This document shows, one piece after another, positions 17,215 to 26,453 of a stretch of DNA of 64,000 nt. The notes under the pieces were generated by a model. That model saw only the letters and a program-made list of their open reading frames with translations, made no database searches and had not been told where the DNA came from. The translations under genes and the position numbers were made by a program. Source of the DNA: Luethyella okanaganae (GTDB lineage: Bacteria; Actinomycetota; Actinomycetes; Actinomycetales; Microbacteriaceae); NCBI RefSeq assembly GCF_042660285.1, contig NZ_JBHSTP010000001.1, positions 1,116,001-1,180,000 on the forward strand. The letters run 5' to 3'. Position 1 is the first letter of the stretch. The number at the start of each line of letters is the position of its first letter.

Positions 17215-19644
17215 ATGGTGGAGAACACAGAGAACAACGACAACACATCCGAATCGACGACGCCTGCAAGAAGGCGTACCCGCATCTTCGGTGCGCGGAA
17301 GGCGGCGAAGAAGACCGCTCCCGACGCTTCGGTCTTCGAGGTCCCGGCAGAGCACTCGGCCGAGCACTTGGCCGACCGGCAGCCTGAAGCGGAACAGTCG
17401 GTCGCACCGGAGACGCCGACCGGCATCGCGGAAGCGGACGCCGATGCCAGGGGTGAGGCGAAACAGGAGGCCGCAGGGGTTTCCGTCGTGCACGAGCCGG
17501 TGATCCCGGCGTCGCTCACGACCACGTCGCTCATCTTCCACGCTCCCGACATCCAACCGTTGCCAGCACGTCCCGGCACCCGTCGCGACGACACCGGCGA
17601 CAATGACGACGGGTCGACCGTTCGCCGTCGAGCCCGCCGTCGTTCCGGCGAGGAAGGCCGTTCCGGGTCGGACGATCCGGCGAACACGGTCGTCAAGGTG
17701 CGTACACCGCGAGAGCCGGAGCTCATCACAGAGCCCCAGCGGGTCAAGGGCTCCACCCGTCTCGAAGCGAAGAAGCAGCGCCGCCGCGACGGCCGTGACG
17801 CCGGCCGTCGTCGTACGGTGATCACCGAGGCCGAGTTCCTCGCGCGGCGCGAGTCCGTCGATCGCAAGATGGTCGTGCGCTCGAAGAACAACCGGATCCA
17901 GATCGGTGTGCTCGAAGATGGTGTGCTCGTCGAGCACTACGTGGCGAAGAATCAAGAGGCGAGCCTCATCGGCAACGTCTACCTCGGGCGTGTGCAGAAC
18001 GTGCTTCCCAGCATGGAGGCCGCCTTCGTCGACATCGGTCGTGGTCGCAACGCCGTGCTCTACTCCGGCGAGGTCGACTGGGAGGCGGCCGCAGCGGAGA
18101 GACCCGGTGGCAATCAGCCCCGTCGTATCGAGCTGGCTCTCAAGCCCGGTGACAAGGTGCTCGTGCAGGTCACGAAGGATCCCATCGGCCACAAGGGCGC
18201 GCGACTCACCAGCCAGGTATCGCTGCCAGGACGCTACCTCGTCTATGTCCCGAACGGTTCGATGAACGGCATCAGCCGCAAGCTGCCGGATACCGAGCGT
18301 GCGCGCCTGAAGAAGATCCTCAAGGAGGTCCTCCCCGAGAATGTCGGCGTCATCGTGCGTACAGCGGCCGAGGGCGCGACCGAGGAGCAGCTGACGCTCG
18401 ACGTCAAGCGGCTCACCGCCCAGTGGGCCGAGATCAGCAGGCAGGTCGAGTCGGTGCAGGCTTCCGCGCTGTTGCACTCGGAGCCCGATCTTCTCATCAA
18501 GATCGTGCGTGATGTCTTCAACGAGGACTTTCAGAAGATGGTCATCTCGGGAGACGATGCTCAGGGCACGATCGAGAGCTACCTCCGTGCCGTGGCGCCC
18601 GACCTGCTCGAACGCGTCGAGCGTTACGAGGGCGAACGTGACGCCTTCGACGAGTTCCGCCTCTCCGAGCAGATCGAGAAAGCGCTCGATCGCAAGGTGT
18701 GGCTGCCGTCCGGCGGATCGCTCGTGATCGACCGCACCGAAGCCATGACGGTCGTCGACGTCAACACGGGCAAGTTTGTAGGATCTGGCGGAAACCTCGA
18801 GGAGACCGTCACCAAGAACAACCTCGAGGCGGCGGAGGAGATCGTCCGTCAGCTCCGGCTGCGCGACATCGGTGGCATCGTCGTCGTCGACTTCATCGAC
18901 ATGGTGCTCGAATCGAACCGCGACCTGGTACTGCGCCGCCTCATCGAGTGTCTCAGCCGCGACCGTACGAAGCACCAGGTCGCCGAGGTCACTTCCCTCG
19001 GCCTTGTGCAGATGACTCGCAAGAAGCTCGGACTCGGACTCCTCGAGTCGTTCAGCGAGAACTGCGAGGCCTGCGCCGGCCGCGGCATCATCGTGCACCA
19101 CGACCCCGTCGTCAAGCATCGGCAGTCGCAACAGCCCCAGCAGGAGCGTCGTCGCAGCAGAGGAGGCTCACAGACTCCTGCCGATGCAGGCGACAAGGCC
19201 GGTTCTGGAACGCACGGCATCACCGAGGACGCCAAGAACGCTCTCGCGCAGATCGCCGCGAGCACTATCGCCCACAGCTCCGAGACCCCGAAAGCTGAAG
19301 CACCGGTGCAGGCCAAGGCCTCAGGACGCAACCGCAAAAGCCGCCAGGCGCCGGCCGCGGAACGTGCAGAGCCCGAAGTGCCGGACGAAGCATCCGCACG
19401 GCCGGCCGATGACGTCGCACCAGTAGCCATCCTGGACATCCCCGTAGCCAAGGCGTCGCGCAGCCAACGCCCGGTGAGCCAGCAGGACGCCGAGCAGCTG
19501 CTCGACTCCGTGCTCGAAGCCCTGCCGCAGCCCAAGCAGCCGGGGCAGGGGCGCTCCCGCAGCCGCCGCGTGACGACGGCGGGGCTCTCGACCACGCCCG
19601 TCGAGCCGATCGTGACTCAGGCCGTGAGCGGTCAGCAGGACTAA
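17215..19644 (+). CDS. rne: Ribonuclease E/G family endoribonuclease
   Basis: Main mRNA-decay and rRNA-processing endonuclease. The 809-residue protein has a roughly 210-residue basic, low-complexity N-terminal extension, an S1 RNA-binding domain (GNVYLGRVQNVLPSMEAAFVD), the RNase H-like and catalytic DNase-I-like regions with metal-binding aspartates in VVDVNTGKFVG and VVVDFIDM, and the zinc-link CEAC near GRG. The C-terminal tail (about 190 residues) is again disordered and probably recruits degradosome partners. The ATG at 17215 follows CAAGGAG at 12 bases; no better in-frame start is seen. Confidence 0.93.
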   Translation: MVENTENNDNTSESTTPARRRTRIFGARKAAKKTAPDASVFEVPAEHSAEHLADRQPEAEQSVAPETPTGIAEADADARGEAKQEAAGVSVVHEPVIPASLTTTSLIFHAPDIQPLPARPGTRRDDTGDNDDGSTVRRRARRRSGEEGRSGSDDPANTVVKVRTPREPELITEPQRVKGSTRLEAKKQRRRDGRDAGRRRTVITEAEFLARRESVDRKMVVRSKNNRIQIGVLEDGVLVEHYVAKNQEASLIGNVYLGRVQNVLPSMEAAFVDIGRGRNAVLYSGEVDWEAAAAERPGGNQPRRIELALKPGDKVLVQVTKDPIGHKGARLTSQVSLPGRYLVYVPNGSMNGISRKLPDTERARLKKILKEVLPENVGVIVRTAAEGATEEQLTLDVKRLTAQWAEISRQVESVQASALLHSEPDLLIKIVRDVFNEDFQKMVISGDDAQGTIESYLRAVAPDLLERVERYEGERDAFDEFRLSEQIEKALDRKVWLPSGGSLVIDRTEAMTVVDVNTGKFVGSGGNLEETVTKNNLEAAEEIVRQLRLRDIGGIVVVDFIDMVLESNRDLVLRRLIECLSRDRTKHQVAEVTSLGLVQMTRKKLGLGLLESFSENCEACAGRGIIVHHDPVVKHRQSQQPQQERRRSRGGSQTPADAGDKAGSGTHGITEDAKNALAQIAASTIAHSSETPKAEAPVQAKASGRNRKSRQAPAAERAEPEVPDEASARPADDVAPVAILDIPVAKASRSQRPVSQQDAEQLLDSVLEALPQPKQPGQGRSRSRRVTTAGLSTTPVEPIVTQAVSGQQD

Positions 19645-19650
19645 GGGCGT

Positions 19651-19688
19651 TTCGCGGGTCGCCGGTGATTCTCTCGGCGACCCGCGAA
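19651..19688 (+). terminator. Strong hairpin after rne
   Basis: TTCGCGGGTCGCCG (19651-19664) and CGGCGACCCGCGAA (19675-19688) form a perfect 14-bp stem with a 10-base loop, six bases after the rne stop. No U-run follows, which is usual for GC-rich actinobacterial terminators. Confidence 0.8.
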
Positions 19689-19709
19689 TCCCTTGCTAGT
19701 GTCACCGTG

Positions 19710-20717
19710 GTGAGCGAACAGCAGGTGGCGGCACGGCGATGGCCCATCGGCGTGTTCGCCGGAGTGCTGGTCGTCGGCGCGGTCTTCGCGATCCGGGCGT
19801 TCTCGCCCGCTCTCGGCGACTGGAACCTGCCCGACCGCGCCCAGGACACCCTGACGCTCGCCATCAGTGTCATCATCGAGTCCGTCCCGTTCGTGCTGCT
19901 CGGCATCCTGCTCTCGATCGTGGTGCAGGTGTGGTTGCCGGATGGCGTCCTCGTGCGGTACCTACCCAAGCAGGCAGCGCTCCGGCGCGCCTGCATCTCG
20001 CTGCTCGGAATGCTCTTCCCGGTATGCGAATGCGGTAATGTCCCGCTGGCGCGCGGCTTCATCGTGCGCGGCTTCACCGTCCCGGAGTCCATCACCTTCC
20101 TGCTGTCGGCGCCCATCCTCAACCCCGTCACGATCATTACGACCCAGCAGGCGTTCGGCTGGGACAACGGCATCCTCGTCGCCCGTCTCGTCGGCGGATT
20201 CGTCATCGCGAACCTCATTGGCTGGGTCTATAGCCGCCACCCCGACCCGCAGAGCCTGCTCACGCCATCGTTCGCCGCGTCCTGCGCCCTCCCGCGCGGC
20301 CACGAGCACGCGCATCGCAGGTTCGGCGAGAGCGTCGAGATCTTCGTGCGCGAAACCGCTGTCATCATGCCCGCGCTCTTCATCGGCTCCTTCGTCGCAG
20401 CAGTCATCCAGGTCTTCGTGCCACGCGAGGTACTGCTCGCCCTCGGTGGCAATCCGGTATGGTCCGTGCTCGCGATGATGCTGCTGGCCTTCGTCGTCGC
20501 CGTCTGCTCGAACGTTGACGCCTTCTTCGTGCTCTCCTTCGGCAGCACCTTCATGCCGGGTGGTGTCACCGCCTTCCTCACCTTCGGCGCGATGGTCGAC
20601 GTCAAGATGCTTGCGCTCATGCGCACGACGTTCACGACACGCACCCTCGTGCAGATCACCACCGTCGTCGCCCTCATGAGCGCCGCGATCGGACTGCTGG
20701 TGAACTATGTGGCCTAG
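19710..20717 (+). CDS. YraQ/YcgR-type permease (DUF318 family)
   Basis: A polytopic membrane protein with about eight hydrophobic segments. It shows the family motif FPVCECGNVPLARGF and the second conserved half SNVDAFFVLSFG. The family includes ArsP-like exporters and YcgR of Bacillus, a zinc-responsive partner of YcgQ. The gene downstream is the matching TIGR03943 (YcgQ-like) protein. The GTG at 19710 is preferred: TAGTGT ends seven bases before it and there is no ribosome site, suggesting a leaderless start. The transported substrate is unknown, possibly a metal. Confidence 0.85.
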   Translation: MSEQQVAARRWPIGVFAGVLVVGAVFAIRAFSPALGDWNLPDRAQDTLTLAISVIIESVPFVLLGILLSIVVQVWLPDGVLVRYLPKQAALRRACISLLGMLFPVCECGNVPLARGFIVRGFTVPESITFLLSAPILNPVTIITTQQAFGWDNGILVARLVGGFVIANLIGWVYSRHPDPQSLLTPSFAASCALPRGHEHAHRRFGESVEIFVRETAVIMPALFIGSFVAAVIQVFVPREVLLALGGNPVWSVLAMMLLAFVVAVCSNVDAFFVLSFGSTFMPGGVTAFLTFGAMVDVKMLALMRTTFTTRTLVQITTVVALMSAAIGLLVNYVA

Positions 20718-21456
20718 AGACGTCTTCAAACGCTGGCAGGGCATCGCGTTGAGCCTCGTCGCCGTGGTAGCCACGGTCTGGCTCGCGGCGAGCGGACAGC
20801 TCGGACTCTACATCCACCCGCGTTATTTCGTGTTCACGGTCGTCATGGCCGCGCTCGGGCTTGTATTCGTCGTTGCGGGGTTCACTCGTGCCGGCACGCC
20901 GAAGGCCAAGCACGGAGGGGGATGGCGGATCGGCCTCTCCGCCATTGGAGCGCTCGTGCTTGGCGTGCTCGCCGTCGGCGTCATCGCCGTGCCTCCGGCC
21001 ACGCTCACCTCGGCGACGGTGGTGCAACGGGACATCAACGCGGGTGGGCTCTCCTCGCCAGGAGACACCGAGCAGGCGGCTGCTCTCGTCGGCACGGGCG
21101 ACTTCGAACGTCTCGGTGTCAAGGACTGGGTTTCGCTTCTCGCACAATCCTCCGATCCGGCGTTCTATGCCGACAAGACCGCTCGGGTCGTCGGCTTCAT
21201 CAGTCCCGATGCCCAGGACCCGGACAATGTGTTCTACGTGGCGCGATTCGTGGTCACCTGTTGCGCGGTCGACGCCCAACCGATCGGCGTCCCCGTGTAC
21301 CTGCCGGATTGGAAGGCACAGTACGAGAAGGACGAGTGGGTTCAGGTGACAGGAACGCTCTCCGTGAACCCGAGTGCAGGCAGCACGGCGCCCCTCGCTC
21401 TTCAGCCGAGCGACATCCTGTCCGTCGAGCAGCCGAGCGACCCGTATGTCTACTGA
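20707..21456 (+). CDS. TIGR03943 family protein (YcgQ-like partner of the permease)
   Basis: A 249-residue protein with membrane segments in the N-terminal half (IALSLVAVVATVWLAASG and following) and a soluble C-terminal domain containing VARFVVTCCAVDAQPIGVPV, a conserved Cys pair, and the late WVQVTGTLSVN strand. This family is almost always paired with the YraQ-type permease; the start overlaps that gene by 11 bases. Cys-rich segments could bind metal, but the role is not established. The end overlaps the next gene. Confidence 0.87.
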   Translation: MWPRDVFKRWQGIALSLVAVVATVWLAASGQLGLYIHPRYFVFTVVMAALGLVFVVAGFTRAGTPKAKHGGGWRIGLSAIGALVLGVLAVGVIAVPPATLTSATVVQRDINAGGLSSPGDTEQAAALVGTGDFERLGVKDWVSLLAQSSDPAFYADKTARVVGFISPDAQDPDNVFYVARFVVTCCAVDAQPIGVPVYLPDWKAQYEKDEWVQVTGTLSVNPSAGSTAPLALQPSDILSVEQPSDPYVY

Positions 21457-22879
21457 TAGCCAGCGCTCGGGACGGACACGTTCCGCGCGGACGCCGGCCG
21501 GGGACAGGAGAAGATTCCGGCGTGGCCTGTATGCAGTGATCGGCGTGTTCGCCGTCACGTGCCTCGTGCTCACCGCGGTCAACGTCGTGAACGGCCCACG
21601 GATGACGGGGTTCGCGATCGACAGCCGGAACGTGGTGTCTCATGCGAACCAGCGCCTCGTGATCGACACCAATCAGCCGCTCGCCGAGATCGCTCCGGAG
21701 CAGCTCACGATCGTGCCGGACACGCCGGTGACCGTGCAGACGCAGGGCGATTCGATCGTCGTCGTCTTTCCCCGGCCACTGGCCTACGGCACCGACTATC
21801 ACGTGACCTTCACCGATGTGATCGGCATCTCTCGCGACCGGCCGTCGACCTTCGCCGTGGACTTCCACACGGATGAACCGCCGCTGCTCTACCTCGCGCG
21901 ATCGCCAGCTGAGGGCGGAACGAAACCAGCTGACCGCATAGTGCGCACGCACGTCGGCTCGCCTGAGACGACTCTCGCCTTCCAAGCGCCCTACATCCAG
22001 TCGTTCGTGCCGCTCGACGACGGAGAGCTGGCAGTGGTGACCGTCAACGATAACCTGAGCAGCACCCTCAGCCTCGTCGACCCGAACGGCGATGCGGCAG
22101 CGCTGACGCTCCCGTCGGCCGGGACCGTGCGCGAACTGCGGTCGGCGCCCGAGCAGAATCTCCTCGGCTTCCGCTTCTCGAGCGCCCCGGGGGTTCCGGG
22201 AAGGCAATACGACAACACGCTGTTCCTCTTCGACCTCAAGCGTGGGGTGGCGAACCCTGTCGCGGGGCTTGACGGCTCGCCGTTGCAGGCCGTCAACTGG
22301 GGATTCATGCCGGGCCGGGCAGAGCTCGTCGCGCAGCTCTACGACACGACGCTGCTGCTCATCGACCCTCTCGGCTCCGGAAGCCCGATTCCGCTCGGCC
22401 AGTTCCCCAATCTCGATGCCTTCGCGCCCGACGGGCTGCGCATCGCCGTATCCGACCAGAACTCCCAGTATGTGCTCGACCTCTCCCAGGGCACGGAAAA
22501 CGCGATCGAACCGCAGCTCGTCGATGGCACGACTCCGTACACGGGGGAGTTGCACTTCCTTTCCGACGGTACGGGGATCGTGCAACGACTCGCGGAGTTC
22601 GACACAGCGACGGGGAAGGTGCGTCAATATCTCAGCCTCGAGCGCGACGGCGAGAGCCGCATCCTGTACGAGCCGGCGTCGTCGAACGAGAACGTGATCG
22701 GATTCGCCATCTCGCCGAACGACCAGTATCTCGCGATCAGGATCATTCCGAACTCCGACACCCAGTTGAGCGACGGCTATCCGGTCGATCCGCAGGCGAC
22801 GACGGTCACGACCCTGTTCATCGACATCGAGGCCGGAGTGCTCAGGCGTAGCGTCGTCGGTTTCGACGTCTCATGGTAG
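21446..22879 (+). CDS. Membrane-anchored beta-propeller-like secreted protein
   Basis: A 477-residue protein with an Arg-rich N-terminus followed by one membrane segment (GLYAVIGVFAVTCLVLTAVN) that anchors an extracellular domain. After a beta-rich Ig-like part (VTVQTQGDSIVVVFPRPL, YGTDYHVTFTDV) there are repeated strands with the sequence feel of TolB/WD40-type blades (NTLFLFDLKRGVANPV, TTLLLIDPLGSGSPIPLG, DQYLAIRI). No catalytic motif is evident. The ATG at 21446 overlaps the stop of the TIGR03943 gene, so the three genes 19710-22879 form one unit. Confidence 0.75.
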   Translation: MSTDSQRSGRTRSARTPAGDRRRFRRGLYAVIGVFAVTCLVLTAVNVVNGPRMTGFAIDSRNVVSHANQRLVIDTNQPLAEIAPEQLTIVPDTPVTVQTQGDSIVVVFPRPLAYGTDYHVTFTDVIGISRDRPSTFAVDFHTDEPPLLYLARSPAEGGTKPADRIVRTHVGSPETTLAFQAPYIQSFVPLDDGELAVVTVNDNLSSTLSLVDPNGDAAALTLPSAGTVRELRSAPEQNLLGFRFSSAPGVPGRQYDNTLFLFDLKRGVANPVAGLDGSPLQAVNWGFMPGRAELVAQLYDTTLLLIDPLGSGSPIPLGQFPNLDAFAPDGLRIAVSDQNSQYVLDLSQGTENAIEPQLVDGTTPYTGELHFLSDGTGIVQRLAEFDTATGKVRQYLSLERDGESRILYEPASSNENVIGFAISPNDQYLAIRIIPNSDTQLSDGYPVDPQATTVTTLFIDIEAGVLRRSVVGFDVSW

Positions 22880-22896
22880 TGGTTGTCCCCGTCGGC

Positions 22897-23169
22897 TCAG
22901 AGGCCGCGTCGTTCGCGTGCGGTGACCCTCAGCCCGCTCGCACGAAGTCGGGTGACGAGCTCACGATACGAGACAGGCTCTGCGCCGGCATCGACGAGTT
23001 CTTGCCAGCGGGCCAGCGGGACGTCGTAGTGGTCGAGGTCGAAACCTCGCCGGGAAACCCCGTGAGCCTGGGCGAAGGTGTGCAGTTCGGCGAGGGACGC
23101 GTCGCTCACGAGATGACCCCATACGGTGCCATGCGCCGGCCACGCCGGTTGGTCGATGAGCACGGTCAT
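22897..23169 (-). CDS. DUF4031 family protein
   Basis: A 90-residue protein matching the DUF4031 pattern: an MTVLIDQPAWPAHG opening, WGHLVSD, then HTFAQAHGVSRRGFDLDHYD and a C-terminal VSYRELVTRLRASGLR helix. Function unknown; the fold is sometimes predicted to be nucleotide- or tRNA-associated, which I cannot confirm. There is no ribosome site. A TAGAAT hexamer lies six bases upstream of the ATG on the minus strand (23176-23181), the layout of a leaderless promoter. Confidence 0.88.
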   Translation of the reverse strand: MTVLIDQPAWPAHGTVWGHLVSDASLAELHTFAQAHGVSRRGFDLDHYDVPLARWQELVDAGAEPVSYRELVTRLRASGLRVTARERRGL

Positions 23170-23250
23170 GTCTCGATTCTAGGTACCGTGTTCCGCGCGG
23201 TCCGACCGTCGTCGTGCCTCTGAGAAGCGCGACGCACCGCGGCTGGTCGT

Positions 23251-23279
23251 TTGACCGGGGACATCGCATCAGCTAGAGT
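23251..23279 (+). promoter_or_regulatory. rplU-rpmA promoter
   Basis: TTGACC (23251-23256) and TAGAGT (23274-23279) are separated by 17 bases, a close match to the housekeeping sigma factor consensus. It would drive the ribosomal protein L21-L27 genes with a leader of about 135 bases. Confidence 0.78.
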
Positions 23280-23346
23280 TGGGCGTTGGTGTGCGTTGGT
23301 CATCATCCGCGCGTTTGCCAAGGTTTTCTGAATGAGACGGGTCGCT

Positions 23347-23402
23347 CTGGCTCGGTCGAGCCAGTGACTTTCCGAAGAGTAGGAATCGGGGCCATGCGCC
23401 CC
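23347..23402 (+). promoter_or_regulatory. Structured 5' leader of rplU
   Basis: Within the rplU leader a perfect 8-bp hairpin is formed by CTGGCTCG (23347-23354) and CGAGCCAG (23357-23364). A second, GC-rich hairpin, GGGGC with GCCCC around CATGC, lies just before the start. L21 leaders are known as autoregulatory RNA elements in other bacteria; whether this one acts that way is inference. Confidence 0.4.
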
Positions 23403-23421
23403 CCAGAGATAGGTACCTAAA

Positions 23422-23730
23422 GTGGTTTACGCAGTTGTGCGCGCCGGTGGCCGGCAGGAAAAGGTCGAGGTCGGCACCATCGTGACGATGGACCGCGTCA
23501 CGGCCGACAAAGACGGCAACGTCGAGCTGGCCGCCGTGCTGCTTGTCGACGGTGACAAGATCACCTCCGATGCCAAGTCGCTCGCCAAGGTGAAGGTCAC
23601 CGCCGAGGTGCTCGAGAACCTCCGCGGCCCCAAGATCGTCATCCAGAAGTTCAAGAACAAGACCGGTTACAAGAAGCGCCAGGGGCACCGCCAGGAGCTC
23701 ACGCGCGTCAAGGTCACCGGAATCAAGTAG
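23422..23730 (+). CDS. rplU: 50S ribosomal protein bL21
   Basis: Large-subunit ribosomal protein. The 102-residue protein opens with VYAVVRAGGRQEKVEVG and has the C-terminal signature YKKRQGHRQELTRVKVTGI. It starts with GTG at 23422 after a weak AGATAGG site. bL27 follows after 20 bases, the usual rplU-rpmA pair in front of obg. Confidence 0.98.
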   Translation: MVYAVVRAGGRQEKVEVGTIVTMDRVTADKDGNVELAAVLLVDGDKITSDAKSLAKVKVTAEVLENLRGPKIVIQKFKNKTGYKKRQGHRQELTRVKVTGIK

Positions 23731-23750
23731 AGGCCTGAGGAGAGAAGCAA

Positions 23751-24008
23751 ATGGCGCACAAAAAGGGAGCGAGCTCTACTCGCAACGGTCGTGACTCCAA
23801 CGCTCAGCGCCTTGGTGTGAAGCGCTTCGGCGGTCAGGTCGTCAGCGCGGGCGAGATTCTCGTCCGCCAGCGAGGCACGCACTTCCACCCGGGGGTCAAC
23901 GTGGGTCGTGGTGGCGACGACACCTTGTTCGCCCTAGAGGCAGGTGCCGTGCAGTTCGGCAATAAGGGTGGCCGCAAGGTCGTCAACATCGTGGCGGCTG
24001 CCGAATAG
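23751..24008 (+). CDS. rpmA: 50S ribosomal protein bL27
   Basis: Large-subunit protein whose N-terminus reaches the peptidyl transferase centre. The 85-residue protein begins MAHKKGASSTRNGRDSNAQ and contains VNVGRGGDDTLFAL, with no N-terminal extension. It has a good ribosome site (AGGAGAGAAGCAA). Confidence 0.98.
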   Translation: MAHKKGASSTRNGRDSNAQRLGVKRFGGQVVSAGEILVRQRGTHFHPGVNVGRGGDDTLFALEAGAVQFGNKGGRKVVNIVAAAE

Positions 24009-24024
24009 GCATTCGCAGTACTGA

Positions 24025-24060
24025 GCATCAGGGCGAGCTTCGGCTCGCCCTGATGCATTT
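24025..24060 (+). terminator. Intrinsic terminator after rpmA
   Basis: GCATCAGGGCGAGC (24025-24038) and GCTCGCCCTGATGC (24043-24056) make a perfect 14-bp stem closed by a UUCG tetraloop, followed by ATTT. It separates the ribosomal pair from obg and is one of the clearest terminators in the window. Confidence 0.92.
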
Positions 24061-24084
24061 CCGGTGAGAGGTAGGGAGACAGCC

Positions 24085-25641
24085 ATGGCCACATTCGTCG
24101 ACCACGTCACGCTTCACCTGCGTGCAGGTCACGGCGGCAACGGCTGCGTATCCGTTCGTCGTGAGAAGTTCAAGCCGCTTGCCGGTCCAGACGGCGGCAA
24201 CGGCGGTCATGGCGGCGACATCGTGCTTGTCTCCGACTCGCAGGTGACTACTCTGTTGGGTTATCACCGGCGCCCGCACCGCAGTTCCGACAATGGCGGG
24301 CCGGGCATGGGCGACCACCGCTCGGGAGGCAACGGAGAGCAGCTGGAGCTCCCCGTTCCCGTCGGCACGGTCGTGAAGGACGAGGACGGCAACGAACTCG
24401 TCGACATGAGCGAACCGGGCATCCGTTATGTGGTCGCCCAGGGCGGCCAGGGCGGCCTGGGTAACGCCGCGCTCGCGACGACCAAGCGCAAGGCTCCAGG
24501 ATTCGCGCTGCTCGGCACGCCCGGCTGGGAGGGCGACGTTCTGCTCGAACTGAAGACGGTCGCGGATGTCGCGCTGGTCGGCTACCCCTCTGCGGGCAAG
24601 TCGAGCCTCATCGCCGCGATCTCTGCGGCCCGGCCGAAGATCGCCGACTACCCTTTCACCACCCTGCACCCGAACCTCGGCGTGGTGCAGGCGGGCGAGA
24701 CCCGGTACACGGTCGCAGACGTTCCCGGGCTCATTGAAGGGGCGAGTGAGGGCAAGGGACTCGGACTCGAGTTCCTCCGTCACGTGGAACGCTGTACCGC
24801 TCTCTTGCACGTTCTCGACTGCGCGACGCTCGACCCCGGCCGCGACCCGGTCAGTGACCTCGAGATCATTCTCGCCGAGTTGGCGGCCTACCCGGTGCCT
24901 GAGGGGCAGAAGCCTCTGCTTGAGCGTCCCCAGCTCGTCGCCCTCAACAAGATCGACGTCCAGGAAGGCCGGGAACTCGCAGACTTCGTGCGGCCCGATC
25001 TCGAGTCCCGCGGTTACCGCGTCTTCGATATCTCCACGGTCAGTCATGAGGGGCTCCGTCCGCTGAGTTTCGCCCTCGCCGAGCTCGTCGAACAGGGCCG
25101 CGCGGACGCGGCGGCCGAGCCGGCGAAACCGCGCATCGTCATCCGTCCCCGGGCCGTCGACGACGTGGGCTTCGTCGTCAAGGTCGAGGGCGGAACCTTC
25201 GGCAACGTCTACCGGATCCTCGGTGCGAAGCCGGAACGCTGGGTCGCTCAGACCGACTTCGCCAACGACGAGGCCGTGGGCTTCCTGGCCGATCGCCTGG
25301 CCAAGCTCGGCGTCGAGGATCAGCTTTTCAAGTCGGGCGCGGTCGCCGGTTCCACCGTCGTGATCGGCAAGGGGAACGGTGTCGTCTTCGATTGGGAGCC
25401 GACTCTCACCTCGACGGCCGAACTGATCACCGCTCCCAGGGGTACGGACGCCCGCCTCGACGAGAACAAGCGCGCGACACGCAACCAGCGTCGCGAGGAT
25501 TACTTCGACAGGATGGACGCCAAGGCCGAGGCACGTGCCGAGTTGTTGCGCGAGCGCGAAGCCGGTATCTGGCGAGAGGATGCGGAGACGACGGTGTCGC
25601 GCGGAACGAAGGGCGGCGCGGGGGAGAGCGAGCGGGAGTGA
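24085..25641 (+). CDS. obg: GTPase Obg/CgtA
   Basis: Ribosome-associated GTPase acting in 50S maturation and stress signalling. The 518-residue protein has the Gly-rich Obg fold (RAGHGGNGCVSVRREKFKP), the G domain with GYPSAGKSS (G1), DVPGLIEGA (G3) and NKID (G4), and the OCT domain around VEGGTFGNVYRILGAKPERW. A further charged C-terminal tail is typical of actinobacteria. The ATG at 24085 follows GTAGGGAGA; an ATG at 24064 would add an unconserved heptapeptide. Confidence 0.97.
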   Translation: MATFVDHVTLHLRAGHGGNGCVSVRREKFKPLAGPDGGNGGHGGDIVLVSDSQVTTLLGYHRRPHRSSDNGGPGMGDHRSGGNGEQLELPVPVGTVVKDEDGNELVDMSEPGIRYVVAQGGQGGLGNAALATTKRKAPGFALLGTPGWEGDVLLELKTVADVALVGYPSAGKSSLIAAISAARPKIADYPFTTLHPNLGVVQAGETRYTVADVPGLIEGASEGKGLGLEFLRHVERCTALLHVLDCATLDPGRDPVSDLEIILAELAAYPVPEGQKPLLERPQLVALNKIDVQEGRELADFVRPDLESRGYRVFDISTVSHEGLRPLSFALAELVEQGRADAAAEPAKPRIVIRPRAVDDVGFVVKVEGGTFGNVYRILGAKPERWVAQTDFANDEAVGFLADRLAKLGVEDQLFKSGAVAGSTVVIGKGNGVVFDWEPTLTSTAELITAPRGTDARLDENKRATRNQRREDYFDRMDAKAEARAELLREREAGIWREDAETTVSRGTKGGAGESERE

Positions 25642-26444
25642 GAATCCACGGCCGTGCCCAGGTGTCCGAGGCGAGAAGGATCGTCGTCAAAGTAGGTTCC
25701 TCCTCGATCAGCGGTGGGAACGCCGGGCAGATCGCTCCGCTCGTCGACGCGTTGGCCGAGGCTCATGGTCGTGGCGTACAGGTCGTGCTCGTGTCATCCG
25801 GAGCCATCGCGACAGGGATGCCGTATCTGCAACTCAACGAGCGGCCCACCGATCTGGCCACGCAGCAGGCCGCGGCGTCGGTCGGCCAGAATCTGCTCAT
25901 CTTCCGTTACCAGGACAGCCTCGATCGCTACGATATCGTGGCCGGCCAGGTTCTGCTCACCGCCGGCGACCTCGAGAATCTCGCCCACCGCAGCAATGCG
26001 CAACGGGCCATGCGAAGGCTACTCGATCTGCGCATCCTTCCCATCGTCAACGAGAACGACACGGTCGCGACGCACGAGATCCGTTTCGGCGACAACGACC
26101 GCCTTGCGGCGCTCGTCGCGCACCTTGTCGACGCCGAGCTGCTCGTGCTGCTCTCTGACGTCGACGCGCTCTACACAAGGCCTCCGCACGAGCCCGGAGC
26201 GCAGCGCATCGCCACGGTGAGGTTCGGTGACGACCTCGCCGGAATGGAATTCGGTTCGACGGGACATGCCGGCGTCGGCACGGGAGGAGCGTCGACGAAG
26301 GCCTCCGCGGCGCGTCTTGCTGCTGAGTCCGGCACCGCCGTGCTCGTGACGTCCACGGCCCTCGTGCGTGAGGCGTTGACGGGGGCTGCCGTCGGCACCT
26401 GGTTCGAGGCTGCGGAACGTCCCGAGGCGAGAGAGCTCCCCTAA
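25638..26444 (+). CDS. proB: Glutamate 5-kinase
   Basis: First enzyme of proline synthesis, phosphorylating glutamate. The 268-residue product holds the amino-acid-kinase fold (VVKVGSSSISGG, VLVSSGAIATGMPYL, NENDTVATHEIRFGDND, GVGTGGASTKASAARLA) and stops there: the C-terminal PUA domain of the E. coli enzyme is absent, as in many actinobacterial ProB proteins. The GTG at 25638 is chosen because it forms a GTGA overlap with the obg stop and yields a family-like N-terminus before ARRIVVKVG; a GTG at 25662 is the alternative. Confidence 0.93.
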   Translation: MRIHGRAQVSEARRIVVKVGSSSISGGNAGQIAPLVDALAEAHGRGVQVVLVSSGAIATGMPYLQLNERPTDLATQQAAASVGQNLLIFRYQDSLDRYDIVAGQVLLTAGDLENLAHRSNAQRAMRRLLDLRILPIVNENDTVATHEIRFGDNDRLAALVAHLVDAELLVLLSDVDALYTRPPHEPGAQRIATVRFGDDLAGMEFGSTGHAGVGTGGASTKASAARLAAESGTAVLVTSTALVREALTGAAVGTWFEAAERPEARELP

Positions 26445-26453
26445 GCTGGCCGT

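Noticed and set aside
16993..19131. 712-codon minus-strand open frame over rne
   Set aside because: Antisense shadow of rne with no start context or recognisable domain.
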